DNA from: Bacteroidales bacterium
Lineage (GTDB): Bacteria > Bacteroidota > Bacteroidia > Bacteroidales > UBA1715
DNA: 33,520 bases
Assembly: GCA_027858745.1 (NCBI GenBank)
Contig: JAQICB010000009.1
Location: forward strand, 1 to 33,520
Direction of reading: 5' to 3'
Positions 9,365-18,580 of this stretch are shown in pieces. Position numbers and translations under genes: made by a program. The notes beneath the pieces are model-generated. The model was not told the origin of the DNA and ran no database searches. It saw nothing but the letters and a program-made list of their open reading frames with translations. Every line of letters begins with the position of its first letter. The stretch's first letter is position 1.

Positions 9365-9550
9365 ATGAATATGAAAACACGTAAATTAAACAATATTGAA
9401 GATTTTAAAATAAAGCCGCAAAAATTGTCTGCAGAAACCCCGGAAGACGAAAATATAATAGGCGGAGATGCTCCAAAAATTAAAAACACAGAACACGAAA
9501 AAGAAATAAAAAAACTATATAAGAAAATGAAATCAAATTCCGGGAAATGA
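9365..9550 (+). CDS. Hypothetical small lysine-rich protein, apparently coupled to the DUF3820 gene
   Basis: ATG follows the TAG stop of the upstream ORF with no gap; 61 aa, no recognised family. Confidence 0.45.
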   Translation: MNMKTRKLNNIEDFKIKPQKLSAETPEDENIIGGDAPKIKNTEHEKEIKKLYKKMKSNSGK

Positions 9551-9600
9551 ATAACATTATCTGCGTAAGTGTTTGAAATTTAAAAATCTGAATGACAATC

Positions 9601-10974
9601 TTATTTTTTTTCGATTTTTACTATAGGCTCACAATACTGTTTATTTACAACACGATCTCTCATTAATGGTTTACTGTTAAAACATCGAGAAATATTACGT
9701 ACTATATCGCTGTAATTATCGTTACTCTCTCCGGTTTCCTCATCTATATATTCATAATAAAAAGGCTTAATAGAAACACAATTCTCATGTTCAAACAATG
9801 TGTTAAGTAAAGTTCTGTCAGAAAGTCCGCATGAATGCCCCAAAACAAAAACCTCGTATGAATCACTATATATATACTCCATGAGTTTACTGTAATTTGG
9901 CGTTTCAGAATATTTTATTGATTTTATGTTTTCTAAAAAATCGTTATTATCAAGATTTTCTATTTCCTTATATTTTTCATCTAATTCATCTCCATATCCG
10001 AATATTATAGGATTATCTGTATTGTTTAATTCTCCATGAATATGGATATTTTCAACATTTTCAGTATTAACATCAAAAGGAATTTCAGAGTGAGGAATTA
10101 ACTGTTCTGTTGAAGTATAATTAAAATTTAAGAATAAAATATTTTCAGGAAACGGCATTAAATATTTATCAATATAATCATCATTTTTATTTTTAAGTTG
10201 ATTTGTTAAATGTAAACCTATTAAATCTTTTTTAGTTTGTTTATTATTTTTTTGTAAAGACTCATTAAAATGAATTGCTTCTTCATTTAATTTTAATCTT
10301 TTTGGATCTAAATTCAAAAAAACATAATAATTATATATATCTTCTTCAAGATTTTTTTTTCTATCAGAAGGAATATCTTTGATATAAATTTTTGAAAATA
10401 AATTTATATCTAACCTATTTTCATTTGACGGAATTTCATCTAAATATTTTTTTAATGAATCTCTTATTTCTTCAAATTCTTTATTCAAATTCTTAACTTC
10501 ATCAAATTTTTCATTCAATTTTTGTTTGATTTTTTTCTTTTCGACTTCTTCTTTAGAAGTAAAATATAATGATTCGTAATATTCCTTTTCTATATCAACC
10601 CAATTTTTTAATGATTCATAATATTCCTTTTCTATATCAACCCAATTTTTCAAATATGATTTATAACAAATTGTTTTAAAAAAATTATTATTAAAAGTAA
10701 TGTGAGGAGAATATTCCTTTTTAAGTTCAGAAAATATATTAGGAGCATTTATTTTAATTATTAATTCTTTAGATTTTTCGCTTACAATCTTTAAAAATGA
10801 TTCTTTTTTACCATTTAATAATGATGCTGATATGCCCGGTAACTCGACTAAATAGCTATAATTTTTAGGATTTTGTAAAATATTTATCCATAAATTATTA
10901 AGAAAATCATTATACCTCGTAGGTAATTCATGAGCCAAATCAAAACCGTTTCCTATAAGTATTATTCTATTCAT
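9601..10974 (-). CDS. abiH: AbiH family abortive-infection protein
   Basis: N-terminal MNRIILIGNGFDLAHELPTRYNDFLNNLW and later IHIHGELNNTDNPIIFGYGDE, VFVLGHSCGLSDRTLLNTLF are typical of the AbiH family. Confidence 0.88.
   Translation of the reverse strand: MNRIILIGNGFDLAHELPTRYNDFLNNLWINILQNPKNYSYLVELPGISASLLNGKKESFLKIVSEKSKELIIKINAPNIFSELKKEYSPHITFNNNFFKTICYKSYLKNWVDIEKEYYESLKNWVDIEKEYYESLYFTSKEEVEKKKIKQKLNEKFDEVKNLNKEFEEIRDSLKKYLDEIPSNENRLDINLFSKIYIKDIPSDRKKNLEEDIYNYYVFLNLDPKRLKLNEEAIHFNESLQKNNKQTKKDLIGLHLTNQLKNKNDDYIDKYLMPFPENILFLNFNYTSTEQLIPHSEIPFDVNTENVENIHIHGELNNTDNPIIFGYGDELDEKYKEIENLDNNDFLENIKSIKYSETPNYSKLMEYIYSDSYEVFVLGHSCGLSDRTLLNTLFEHENCVSIKPFYYEYIDEETGESNDNYSDIVRNISRCFNSKPLMRDRVVNKQYCEPIVKIEKK
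10568..10651 (-). repeat. In-frame 42-bp tandem duplication inside abiH
   Basis: 10568-10609 and 10610-10651 match at 40/42 positions; the protein carries a doubled NWVDIEKEYYESLK (14 aa). Confidence 0.92.
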
Positions 10975-11126
10975 AATATCTATTTTTCTTATTTACCATA
11001 TTACAAAAATAAACTAAATAAATAGGAGAGAGTGTGAAAACACAAAAAATAAACGTAATTTTATACCTATAAACAATCCATTTTGTCCGGCATTTTTTTT
11101 GCACAATGGCGTATGAAAATTGTATA

Positions 11127-11285
11127 TTATGCAATATAAATAAGAAAGGAGTAACGTATAACAACATTAAGTGATGATGATATTTTAGATGAAGGACTGT
11201 TAGATGCTATGAATGAAGCAAATAAAACAAAATTTGTTTCTAAAAGCTCAAAATAATGAATAATCTTAAAAAAAATGCAGATTAA
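11127..11285 (+). pseudogene. Decayed antitoxin of a RelE/ParE-type TA module
   Basis: One frame reads LSDDDILDEGLLDAMNEANKTKFVSKSSK*, another continues IMNNLKKNAD* and its stop overlaps the toxin ATG. No intact ORF with a start codon spans it. Confidence 0.5.
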
Positions 11286-11537
11286 ATTTCGAGATAAATT
11301 TAATAAAGACATTCCATCTATTACCGATAAAAAAGTATTAGATGCAATAATACATGTAATAGAAAATGTTGAAAATGCCAATAAGCCAAATGATATTCAC
11401 AATATAAAAAAAAATGAAAGGTTATAAATATGCTTATCGTATACGTTATTATAGAATAGGTTTATTTATTGAAAAAAAACTTTATAGAGTTTTCTCGAAT
11501 TTTACATCGAAAAGATATTTATAAAAGATTTCCGTAA
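11275..11537 (+). pseudogene. RelE/ParE family toxin, frameshifted
   Basis: MQIKFRDKFNKDIPSITDKKVLDAIIHVIENVENANKPNDIHNIKK | MKGYKYAYRIRYYRIGLFIEK | NFIEFSRILHRKDIYKRFP*. The RelE core and typical HRKDIYKxFP C-terminus appear across three frames. Confidence 0.85.
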
Positions 11538-11718
11538 TATAGCTATTTATATTCTTATTTTTTATTATGTGTAAACATCCTCACAATTCATTTTGTTAGT
11601 ATTTTTATGTGTTCCATAAAAAAAACAATTATACTTACCATTCGAAAAACTTCACTAAATTCGCTTGATTACGTAAACACTTACGTTTCTGCGAAAACCT
11701 CCTTTTGTCCTATAATTA

Positions 11719-11735
11719 ATATTATGTTAAATAGA
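11719..11735 (+). repeat. Right copy of 17-bp exact direct repeat
   Basis: ATATTATGTTAAATAGA, identical to 9024-9040. Confidence 0.8.
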
Positions 11736-11742
11736 ATATATT

Positions 11743-11784
11743 AAAATAAAGGTAGAGAATATTATACTGCTCCCTACCTTTAAT
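11743..11784 (-). terminator. Intrinsic terminator of the TPR gene (minus strand)
   Basis: Minus strand AAAGGTAGGGA...TCTCTACCTTT followed by ATTTTAAT; 11-bp stem with one G-U. Confidence 0.7.
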
Positions 11785-11790
11785 ATATAG

Positions 11791-11814
11791 AATCATCAGT
11801 TTGACGTGATGATT
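11791..11814 (-). other. Second hairpin between TPR stop codon and terminator
   Basis: AATCATCA (11791-11798) / TGATGATT (11807-11814), 8-bp perfect arms. Confidence 0.5.
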
Positions 11815-11828
11815 TAAGAATCATTAAA

Positions 11829-13157
11829 TTATTGCTCTAAAGATTCTTTAATCTTTTTAATACGTTCATAATCATCTTCCATTCGTAATTGCGAGTATAT
11901 AGACATTAAATCGGTACACGCTTTGATTATTGAAATCTCATCGGTTTCATATTTAATATATGATTCATAGTATGGAATTGCTTTTTTGAGTCTTTCTTTC
12001 CCTTTACTTTGCAATGATTTGTATTTTGGTGTACCATATGCTGCTTCTGCTTCAATTAAAATCTCACGAGCTTGACCTGAATATAATAAGGCCATATTAG
12101 CATTTGCCCCCACATTGTTAGGATCTAACTCTAAAGTTTTTTTGTAATACTTAATAGCTTCATCAATATTTCCGCTTGTTTCGTGCAAAATTGCTACATT
12201 CAACAAGAAATTAGTATTTGTAGGGTCTTTCTCTATAGCTTTATTTAAAAATGCTAATGCTTCATCATATTGTTTCATTCCTAAATATAAATTCACTAAT
12301 TCGGAGATATAGTCAATTACCGCAGAATCTTCCGGGAATGTTTCAATAATTGTTTTAATGGTCGAAATAGCCGCCGCTGTGTCTTGATTGAGTTTTTGAC
12401 AACTCATAACACCGCCATACGCATCTATAGTATTATTCCCTTTTTCAATAGATTGCGTGTAATAGCTAATTGCTTTGTCATAATCTTTTGCTAAATGAGC
12501 AATTACCGCACAATCGTTAAGTAATGATGCACGAACAGAATCCGAGTTGTTATCATATCCGGACGATAAAATGTCTGCTATTTTAGCATAATATGGCAAT
12601 GCTCCTTCATAATCTTGATTATAAATATAATAATATGCTTCGTTTGTATACAGACCGGTAAGTACAGATAACTTCTCAGCAATGTCATCATAGCGTTTTC
12701 CATCATCTATTTTGCGCGCATGGAAATATGCTCGTTTAGCTGTATCTAATGGTGCTGTTTTAGACGGGAAAAATTCGAGAGCTTCATCGGTTCGTTCATA
12801 ATTTATTAATTTCCCATTTGCAAAATATAAATCAATACGCGGAAAGGAATAAATAGTAGTGTCCCCTACTGTTTTTTTATCCTGTGCCGTTGTTTTCATA
12901 ATATGAATAATGTCCGATTCTTTCATATGCGGATATGCCTGTTTCAAATCAAAAGCATACAACTCAACGTGTTTTCTGCCACGGTCTACCCATATACGGG
13001 ATTTTTGACTCTTTCGGGGGTGAGCAATTTGTTCATCGGTCTTTTTTGCTTCAGCCACAACCATTGGCCATGTTATCACAACTTGATCTGATTGTGCAAA
13101 AATGCTTACAGAATACAATCCAATTAAACATATAAATACAAAAAATTTTTTCATCAT
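11829..13157 (-). CDS. Exported tetratricopeptide-repeat protein
   Basis: Signal peptide MMKKFFVFICLIGLYSVSIFAQ; repeated TPR units such as IDEAIKYYKKTLELDPNNVGANANMALLY. Start set to MMKKFF rather than the ORF maximum at 13190. Confidence 0.88.
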   Translation of the reverse strand: MMKKFFVFICLIGLYSVSIFAQSDQVVITWPMVVAEAKKTDEQIAHPRKSQKSRIWVDRGRKHVELYAFDLKQAYPHMKESDIIHIMKTTAQDKKTVGDTTIYSFPRIDLYFANGKLINYERTDEALEFFPSKTAPLDTAKRAYFHARKIDDGKRYDDIAEKLSVLTGLYTNEAYYYIYNQDYEGALPYYAKIADILSSGYDNNSDSVRASLLNDCAVIAHLAKDYDKAISYYTQSIEKGNNTIDAYGGVMSCQKLNQDTAAAISTIKTIIETFPEDSAVIDYISELVNLYLGMKQYDEALAFLNKAIEKDPTNTNFLLNVAILHETSGNIDEAIKYYKKTLELDPNNVGANANMALLYSGQAREILIEAEAAYGTPKYKSLQSKGKERLKKAIPYYESYIKYETDEISIIKACTDLMSIYSQLRMEDDYERIKKIKESLEQ

Positions 13158-13230
13158 ATAATTTTTTTGTTTGACAATAAATAATATCAAAAATAATTAT
13201 TTTATAAAATAAAACTGAAACAGAATCAAT

Positions 13231-15810
13231 TTATTCTTCGTTTTTATCAATTTCATCTATTTCTCCTGAACTTTTTTCTTCAATATTTCCAATATCTTCG
13301 GTACTGTCTTCTTCAACAGAATCAGATTCTTCACCATTTTTTTCCAACAATCGTAATTCATGGTCTGCATCACTCACCGGAATTGGACAGACAGAAGCAA
13401 TAATATCATCGTTTCGAAGATTAATTAATCGTACACCTTGAGCTGTACGCCCCATTACACGTAATGTAGAAACTTCTATTCGAATAGTAAGTCCTGATTG
13501 GTTAATAATAATAAGGTCATCATTTTCATTAACCGCTTTGAGAGCTACAAGTGAACCTGTTTTTTCGGTTACATTAATTGTTTTAACCCCTTTACCACCT
13601 CTATTTGTGATACGATAACTATCAAGTAAAGAACGTTTTCCATAACCATTTTCAGAAACAACTAAAATTGTTTTATTTTCCTCAGGTTCTAAACAAACTA
13701 AGCCAATAACATGATCACCTTTACTCAGTGTAATACCTTTTACACCCGCTGCTGTTCGTCCCATAGCTCTAATTTTTGCTTCAGGGAACCGAATAGCTTT
13801 TCCGGATTTTACAGCCATTAAGATGTCATTTTCACCATTAGTCATCACCGCATTCAGTAACTCATCACCTTCTCGTATTGTTACCGCATTCACCCCATTT
13901 TGGCGTGGTCGAGAATATGCTTCGAGCACTGTTTTCTTAATTATACCATTTGTCGTACATAACACAATGTAATTATTGTTGATATACTCCTCATCAGTTA
14001 AAGAAATGGCATTAATAAATGTTTTTACCGAATCTCCGGGTTCAATATTCAATAGGTTTTGAATAGCCCTTCCTTTCGATATTTTTGTACCTTCAGGAAT
14101 ATCATATACTTTTAACCAAAAACATTTACCGTTTTTCGTAAAAAATAACATGGTATTATGCATGGTTGCAATAAACAAATGTTCAATAAAATCCTCATCT
14201 CGAGAATTACTTCCGCGCGAACCGACTCCTCCTCTATTTTGAAGTTTATATTCGGATAAAGGCGTACGTTTAATATATCCCAAATGAGATATTGTAATTA
14301 CCATCTCTTCATCAGCATAAAAATCTTCCGGATTAAATTCTTCAGCAGACTGAATTATCTCTGACCGTCTTTCATCACCATATTTATGGCTAATTTCAAG
14401 TAATTCATCTGTAATGATTTTCATTCGAAGATCTTCATCTGCTAAAATTTCTTCAAATTTTTTGATTAAAGCCATTATTTCTTCATACTCATTACGAAGC
14501 TTGTTTTGATCAAGTTTTGTGAGTTGACCAAGACGCATTTGAATAATAGCATTAACCTGAATTTCACTGAATTTGAAACGCTCAACTAATCTTTCTTTTG
14601 CATTATTTTGTGATTCTGCTCCACGAATAATAGCAATTACCTCGTCAATATTATCACTTGCAATTATCAAACCCTCAAGCACATGAGCACGATCTTTTGC
14701 TTTTTGCAATTCATATTGTGTGCGTCGAACAACAACATCATGTCTGTGTTCAACAAAATGACGGATTATATCTTTCAGATTGAGCATTTTTGGTCGCCCC
14801 TTTACCAAAGCAATACTATTAATACTAAAAGAAGATTGAAGTGCGGTGAATTTAAATAATTTATTAAGAATAACATTTGCAATTGCATCACGCTTAAGCG
14901 TATACACAATTCGCATACCATCTTTATCTGATTCATCGTTAACCTCAGAAATGCCTTCAATTTTTTTATCAATAACTAAATCTGCTGTTTTTTTGATTAA
15001 TTCAGCTTTATTAACCAAATAAGGTATTTCGTTTACAATAATTTTCTCACGACCCGAAGGTTCAGTTTCAATTGTTGATTTTGCACGCATTACTATACGT
15101 CCCTGTCCTGTTAAATAAGCATCTTTTACCCCTTGATACCCATAAATAATACCACCGGTAGGAAAATCAGGAGCTTTAATAATTGTAGTAAGTTCCTCAA
15201 TTTCAATATCATTATTCTCAATATACGCAACAATAGCTTTAATAGAATCCGTTAAATTATGCGGAGCCATATTAGTTGCCATACCAACCGCAATACCGGA
15301 TGTACCGTTAATTAATAAATTTGGAATACGAGTTGGTAAAACCGTTGGTTCAAAAAGAGTATCATCAAAATTATATTGAAAATCGACCGTTTCTTTCTCA
15401 ATATCAATAAGTGTTTCGTCTGCTATTTTATGTAAACGAGCTTCGGTATAACGCATTGCTGCAGGCGGGTCACCATCTACCGAACCGAAATTACCCTGCC
15501 CCTCAACTAAAGGATACCGTAATGACCAATGCTGAGCCATACGAACCATAGTAAAATAAACGGAACTATCGCCATGTGGGTGATACTTACCAAGAACTTC
15601 CCCTACTATTCTGGCAGATTTTTTATACGAAGAGTTCGCACGAACACCAAGATCATGCATTCCAAACAATACTCTTCGATGTACAGGTTTAAACCCGTCG
15701 CGTACGTCCGGTAATGCACGTGAAACAATTACAGACATTGAATAATCAATATAGGAAGATTTCATTTCTTCCTCAATATTGACGTTAATAATTTTCTCGC
15801 CTTCGTTCAT
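13231..15810 (-). CDS. gyrA: DNA gyrase subunit A
   Basis: [33 protein letters not shown], active-site [10 protein letters not shown]-terminal beta-propeller repeats ([20 protein letters not shown]). Confidence 0.97.
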   Translation of the reverse strand: MNEGEKIINVNIEEEMKSSYIDYSMSVIVSRALPDVRDGFKPVHRRVLFGMHDLGVRANSSYKKSARIVGEVLGKYHPHGDSSVYFTMVRMAQHWSLRYPLVEGQGNFGSVDGDPPAAMRYTEARLHKIADETLIDIEKETVDFQYNFDDTLFEPTVLPTRIPNLLINGTSGIAVGMATNMAPHNLTDSIKAIVAYIENNDIEIEELTTIIKAPDFPTGGIIYGYQGVKDAYLTGQGRIVMRAKSTIETEPSGREKIIVNEIPYLVNKAELIKKTADLVIDKKIEGISEVNDESDKDGMRIVYTLKRDAIANVILNKLFKFTALQSSFSINSIALVKGRPKMLNLKDIIRHFVEHRHDVVVRRTQYELQKAKDRAHVLEGLIIASDNIDEVIAIIRGAESQNNAKERLVERFKFSEIQVNAIIQMRLGQLTKLDQNKLRNEYEEIMALIKKFEEILADEDLRMKIITDELLEISHKYGDERRSEIIQSAEEFNPEDFYADEEMVITISHLGYIKRTPLSEYKLQNRGGVGSRGSNSRDEDFIEHLFIATMHNTMLFFTKNGKCFWLKVYDIPEGTKISKGRAIQNLLNIEPGDSVKTFINAISLTDEEYINNNYIVLCTTNGIIKKTVLEAYSRPRQNGVNAVTIREGDELLNAVMTNGENDILMAVKSGKAIRFPEAKIRAMGRTAAGVKGITLSKGDHVIGLVCLEPEENKTILVVSENGYGKRSLLDSYRITNRGGKGVKTINVTEKTGSLVALKAVNENDDLIIINQSGLTIRIEVSTLRVMGRTAQGVRLINLRNDDIIASVCPIPVSDADHELRLLEKNGEESDSVEEDSTEDIGNIEEKSSGEIDEIDKNEE

Positions 15811-16054
15811 GAATTTTATCTTTAATATCTAATTAATCTAATATGAGAGTTGATATGTATATTATTGTATTAATAAGACAAAGTACCTCATTCCTGATTT
15901 ATTTTCATAATTTAAAAAGATGTATTTATTAACAATTTTTGTTCATAAAACTTTCTTGAAAAAAAATGTAAAATCTGTTCCCAAAGCATGTCTAAAGTAC
16001 AATAAAAATTAGTATTATTGTATTATTATTCTGCATTTATAATTAAAAAAACAT

Positions 16055-18574
16055 ATGAATACGATATTTTCAAAAGCATTACGAGAAATATTAGTGTACA
16101 GTCGCGAAGAGGCGATACGATTAGGGAATGAGTTTATTTCAAGTGAACATTTGTTTTTAGGAATATTACGTGAAGGGCAATCCAACGCTATTCGCATTTT
16201 AGAAACCCTCCTTGTTGATGTTATCGCAGTTCGTGACGAAATTGAATTAAAATTACGTCAGAAAACCCCTTTATCTAATCAATACCAATCTTCGGTTCCG
16301 TTTAATAAAGAGGCTGAAAAAATATTAAAAATTCTTAGTTTGGAAGCAAAAATATTATCACAACCAAAAGCTGAAGCTGAACATTTATTACTTGCAATAT
16401 TAAAAAACAAATCTTCTTTAGTAACACAAATACTTGCGGAATCTCATATTTCGTATGAAGACATCAAGAAACATATTTCGATTCAAATACCTGAGGATAC
16501 TCACAATCCTTTTGATGATGACGACGACGATAATGATATGAAAGCACCTCCAAGACCAAACCAACCAACTCCTCCCCGTTCTGATAAGCATCATGAAACG
16601 CCGGTGTTGGATAATTTTGGAATTAATCTTACCAAAGCTGCCGTAGAGGGGCGCTTAGATTTGATTGTTGGCAGACAAAAAGAAATTGAACGAATTGCTC
16701 AAATTCTCAGTCGTCGTAAAAAGAACAATCCTATTCTTATTGGGGAACCTGGTGTGGGAAAATCAGCAATTGCTGACGGTTTGGCCTTACGTATTGTCCG
16801 AAAACAAGTTCCTCGCATTTTGTTCAATAAACGAGTTCTTACTCTTGATTTGGCCTCTATTGTAGCCGGAACAAAATATCGTGGTCAGTTTGAAGAACGA
16901 ATGAAGGCTATGCTTAACGAATTGGCTCGTGCAAAAGATATTATTTTATTTATAGATGAAATTCACACAATAGTTGGTGCCGGCGGTGCTTCTGGTTCTC
17001 TCGATGCAGCAAATATGTTAAAACCTGCTCTTGCTCGAGGCGAGATTCAATGTATTGGTGCAACCACTGTAGATGAATATCGTCAGCATATTGAAAAAGA
17101 TGGTGCCTTGGAGCGACGCTTTCAAAAAGTAATGGTTGAGCCTTCTACTGCAGATGAGTCTGTAAATATTCTTAATAATATTAAAAATCATTATGAAGAA
17201 CACCATGGCGTCTTGTATACTGATGATGCTATAAAAGCCTGTGTAATGCTTACGCAACGATATGTTTCGGACCGACATTTACCCGACAAAGCTATTGATG
17301 CTCTCGACGAAGCAGGTGCTCGTGTTCATATTCAAAATATTCAGGTTCCCGAACATATAGTGAAACTTGAAAATGAAATTGAGGAATTAAAAGGAAAGAA
17401 AATTGATGCTGTTCGTAATCAACAGTTTGAGTTGGCGGCTAGTTTTAGAGATAAAGAAAAAGAATTATTTGAAAATATTGATAATGCTAATCAAAAATGG
17501 GAAGAGGCTTTGGCTTCTCAAAGAGAACCGGTTACGGAGCATGATGTAGCATCGGTTGTGGCAATGATGACGGGGGTTCCGGTAAATAGAATTGCACAAG
17601 AAGAAAGTTCTCGTTTGCTTAAAATGTATGATGTAATAAAGAATAGCATTGTTGGACAAGACGAAGCTATTAAACAAATTGTAAAAGCTATTCAACGTAA
17701 TCGTGCGGGACTTAAAGACCCTCGTAAACCAATCGGTTCGTTCATTTTCTTGGGACCAACGGGTGTCGGAAAAACGCAACTCGCAAAAGTTTTATCAGAA
17801 TATTTGTTTGATTCGAGAGATGCTCTCATTCGTATTGATATGAGTGAATATATGGAGAAATTTGCGGTATCTCGTCTTGTTGGAGCACCTCCGGGATATG
17901 TGGGATATGAAGAAGGTGGACAACTTACCGAAAAAATTCGAAGAAAACCATATTCTGTCGTGCTTTTAGATGAAATAGAAAAAGCGCATCCTGATGTGTA
18001 TCATATTCTTTTACAAATACTTGATGAGGGGCACTTAACGGATAGTTTTGGACGAAAGGTTGATTTTAAAAATACTATTATAATAATGACTTCGAACATT
18101 GGTACACGTGAATTATCGGAGTTTGGTAGTAATGTTGGATTTAGTGCTAAATCAAAAGAAGATCAATATAACGATTATTCAAAATCTGTAGTAGAAAAGT
18201 CTCTCAAAAAAGCTTTTGCACCGGAATTTTTGAACAGAATTGATGATTTAATTCAATTTAATACACTGACGAAAAAAGAGATTAATAAAATAATTGATAT
18301 AGAGTTACAGGATTTATTTAAACGTGTTCATGAATTAAACATTTCGTTGTCTCTTACAAAAGCGGCACGAGATTTTATTGTTGATAAAGGTTATGATCCT
18401 AAATTCGGTGCTCGTCCGTTAAAACGTGCAATTCAGAAATATCTTGAAGATCCTATGGCTGAGTTTATGTTATCAAACTCATTTAAAAAGAAGGGGCTTA
18501 CTAAAATTATTATCAACTGTGTTGATAATGAAATTACAGTTAAAAAAGATACGACACGTAAAAAACGGACATAG
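16055..18574 (+). CDS. clpC: ATP-dependent Clp protease ATP-binding subunit ClpC
   Basis: Clp_N repeats, two AAA+ Walker A motifs (GEPGVGKSA, GPTGVGKTQ), UVR-like middle segment. Confidence 0.95.
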   Translation: MNTIFSKALREILVYSREEAIRLGNEFISSEHLFLGILREGQSNAIRILETLLVDVIAVRDEIELKLRQKTPLSNQYQSSVPFNKEAEKILKILSLEAKILSQPKAEAEHLLLAILKNKSSLVTQILAESHISYEDIKKHISIQIPEDTHNPFDDDDDDNDMKAPPRPNQPTPPRSDKHHETPVLDNFGINLTKAAVEGRLDLIVGRQKEIERIAQILSRRKKNNPILIGEPGVGKSAIADGLALRIVRKQVPRILFNKRVLTLDLASIVAGTKYRGQFEERMKAMLNELARAKDIILFIDEIHTIVGAGGASGSLDAANMLKPALARGEIQCIGATTVDEYRQHIEKDGALERRFQKVMVEPSTADESVNILNNIKNHYEEHHGVLYTDDAIKACVMLTQRYVSDRHLPDKAIDALDEAGARVHIQNIQVPEHIVKLENEIEELKGKKIDAVRNQQFELAASFRDKEKELFENIDNANQKWEEALASQREPVTEHDVASVVAMMTGVPVNRIAQEESSRLLKMYDVIKNSIVGQDEAIKQIVKAIQRNRAGLKDPRKPIGSFIFLGPTGVGKTQLAKVLSEYLFDSRDALIRIDMSEYMEKFAVSRLVGAPPGYVGYEEGGQLTEKIRRKPYSVVLLDEIEKAHPDVYHILLQILDEGHLTDSFGRKVDFKNTIIIMTSNIGTRELSEFGSNVGFSAKSKEDQYNDYSKSVVEKSLKKAFAPEFLNRIDDLIQFNTLTKKEINKIIDIELQDLFKRVHELNISLSLTKAARDFIVDKGYDPKFGARPLKRAIQKYLEDPMAEFMLSNSFKKKGLTKIIINCVDNEITVKKDTTRKKRT

Positions 18575-18580
18575 ACATTT

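Noticed and set aside
10967-11167. Minus-strand 66-aa ORF overlapping the abiH start
   Set aside because: No recognisable family; hydrophobic residues are what AT-rich intergenic DNA gives by chance.
11127-11381. Minus-strand 84-aa ORF
   Set aside because: Antisense to the TA relic; composition looks like translated AT-rich non-coding sequence.
11640-11700. Possible attC-like or palindromic site around ACGTAAACACTTACGT
   Set aside because: Short imperfect symmetry without integron-type core boxes.
13190-13203. Perfect palindrome AAAATAATTATTTT between gyrA and the TPR gene
   Set aside because: Pure A/T palindrome in very AT-rich DNA, likely by chance.
15500-15600. GyrA QRDR variant ([14 protein letters not shown]: Phe at the position matching E. 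coli Asp87) as a resistance mutation
   Set aside because: Position 83 equivalent is Ser, and Phe at this site may be native to this lineage; cannot be called resistance without relatives.
17018-17779. Minus-strand ORFs inside clpC
   Set aside because: Antisense shadows of a conserved gene with no domain similarity.
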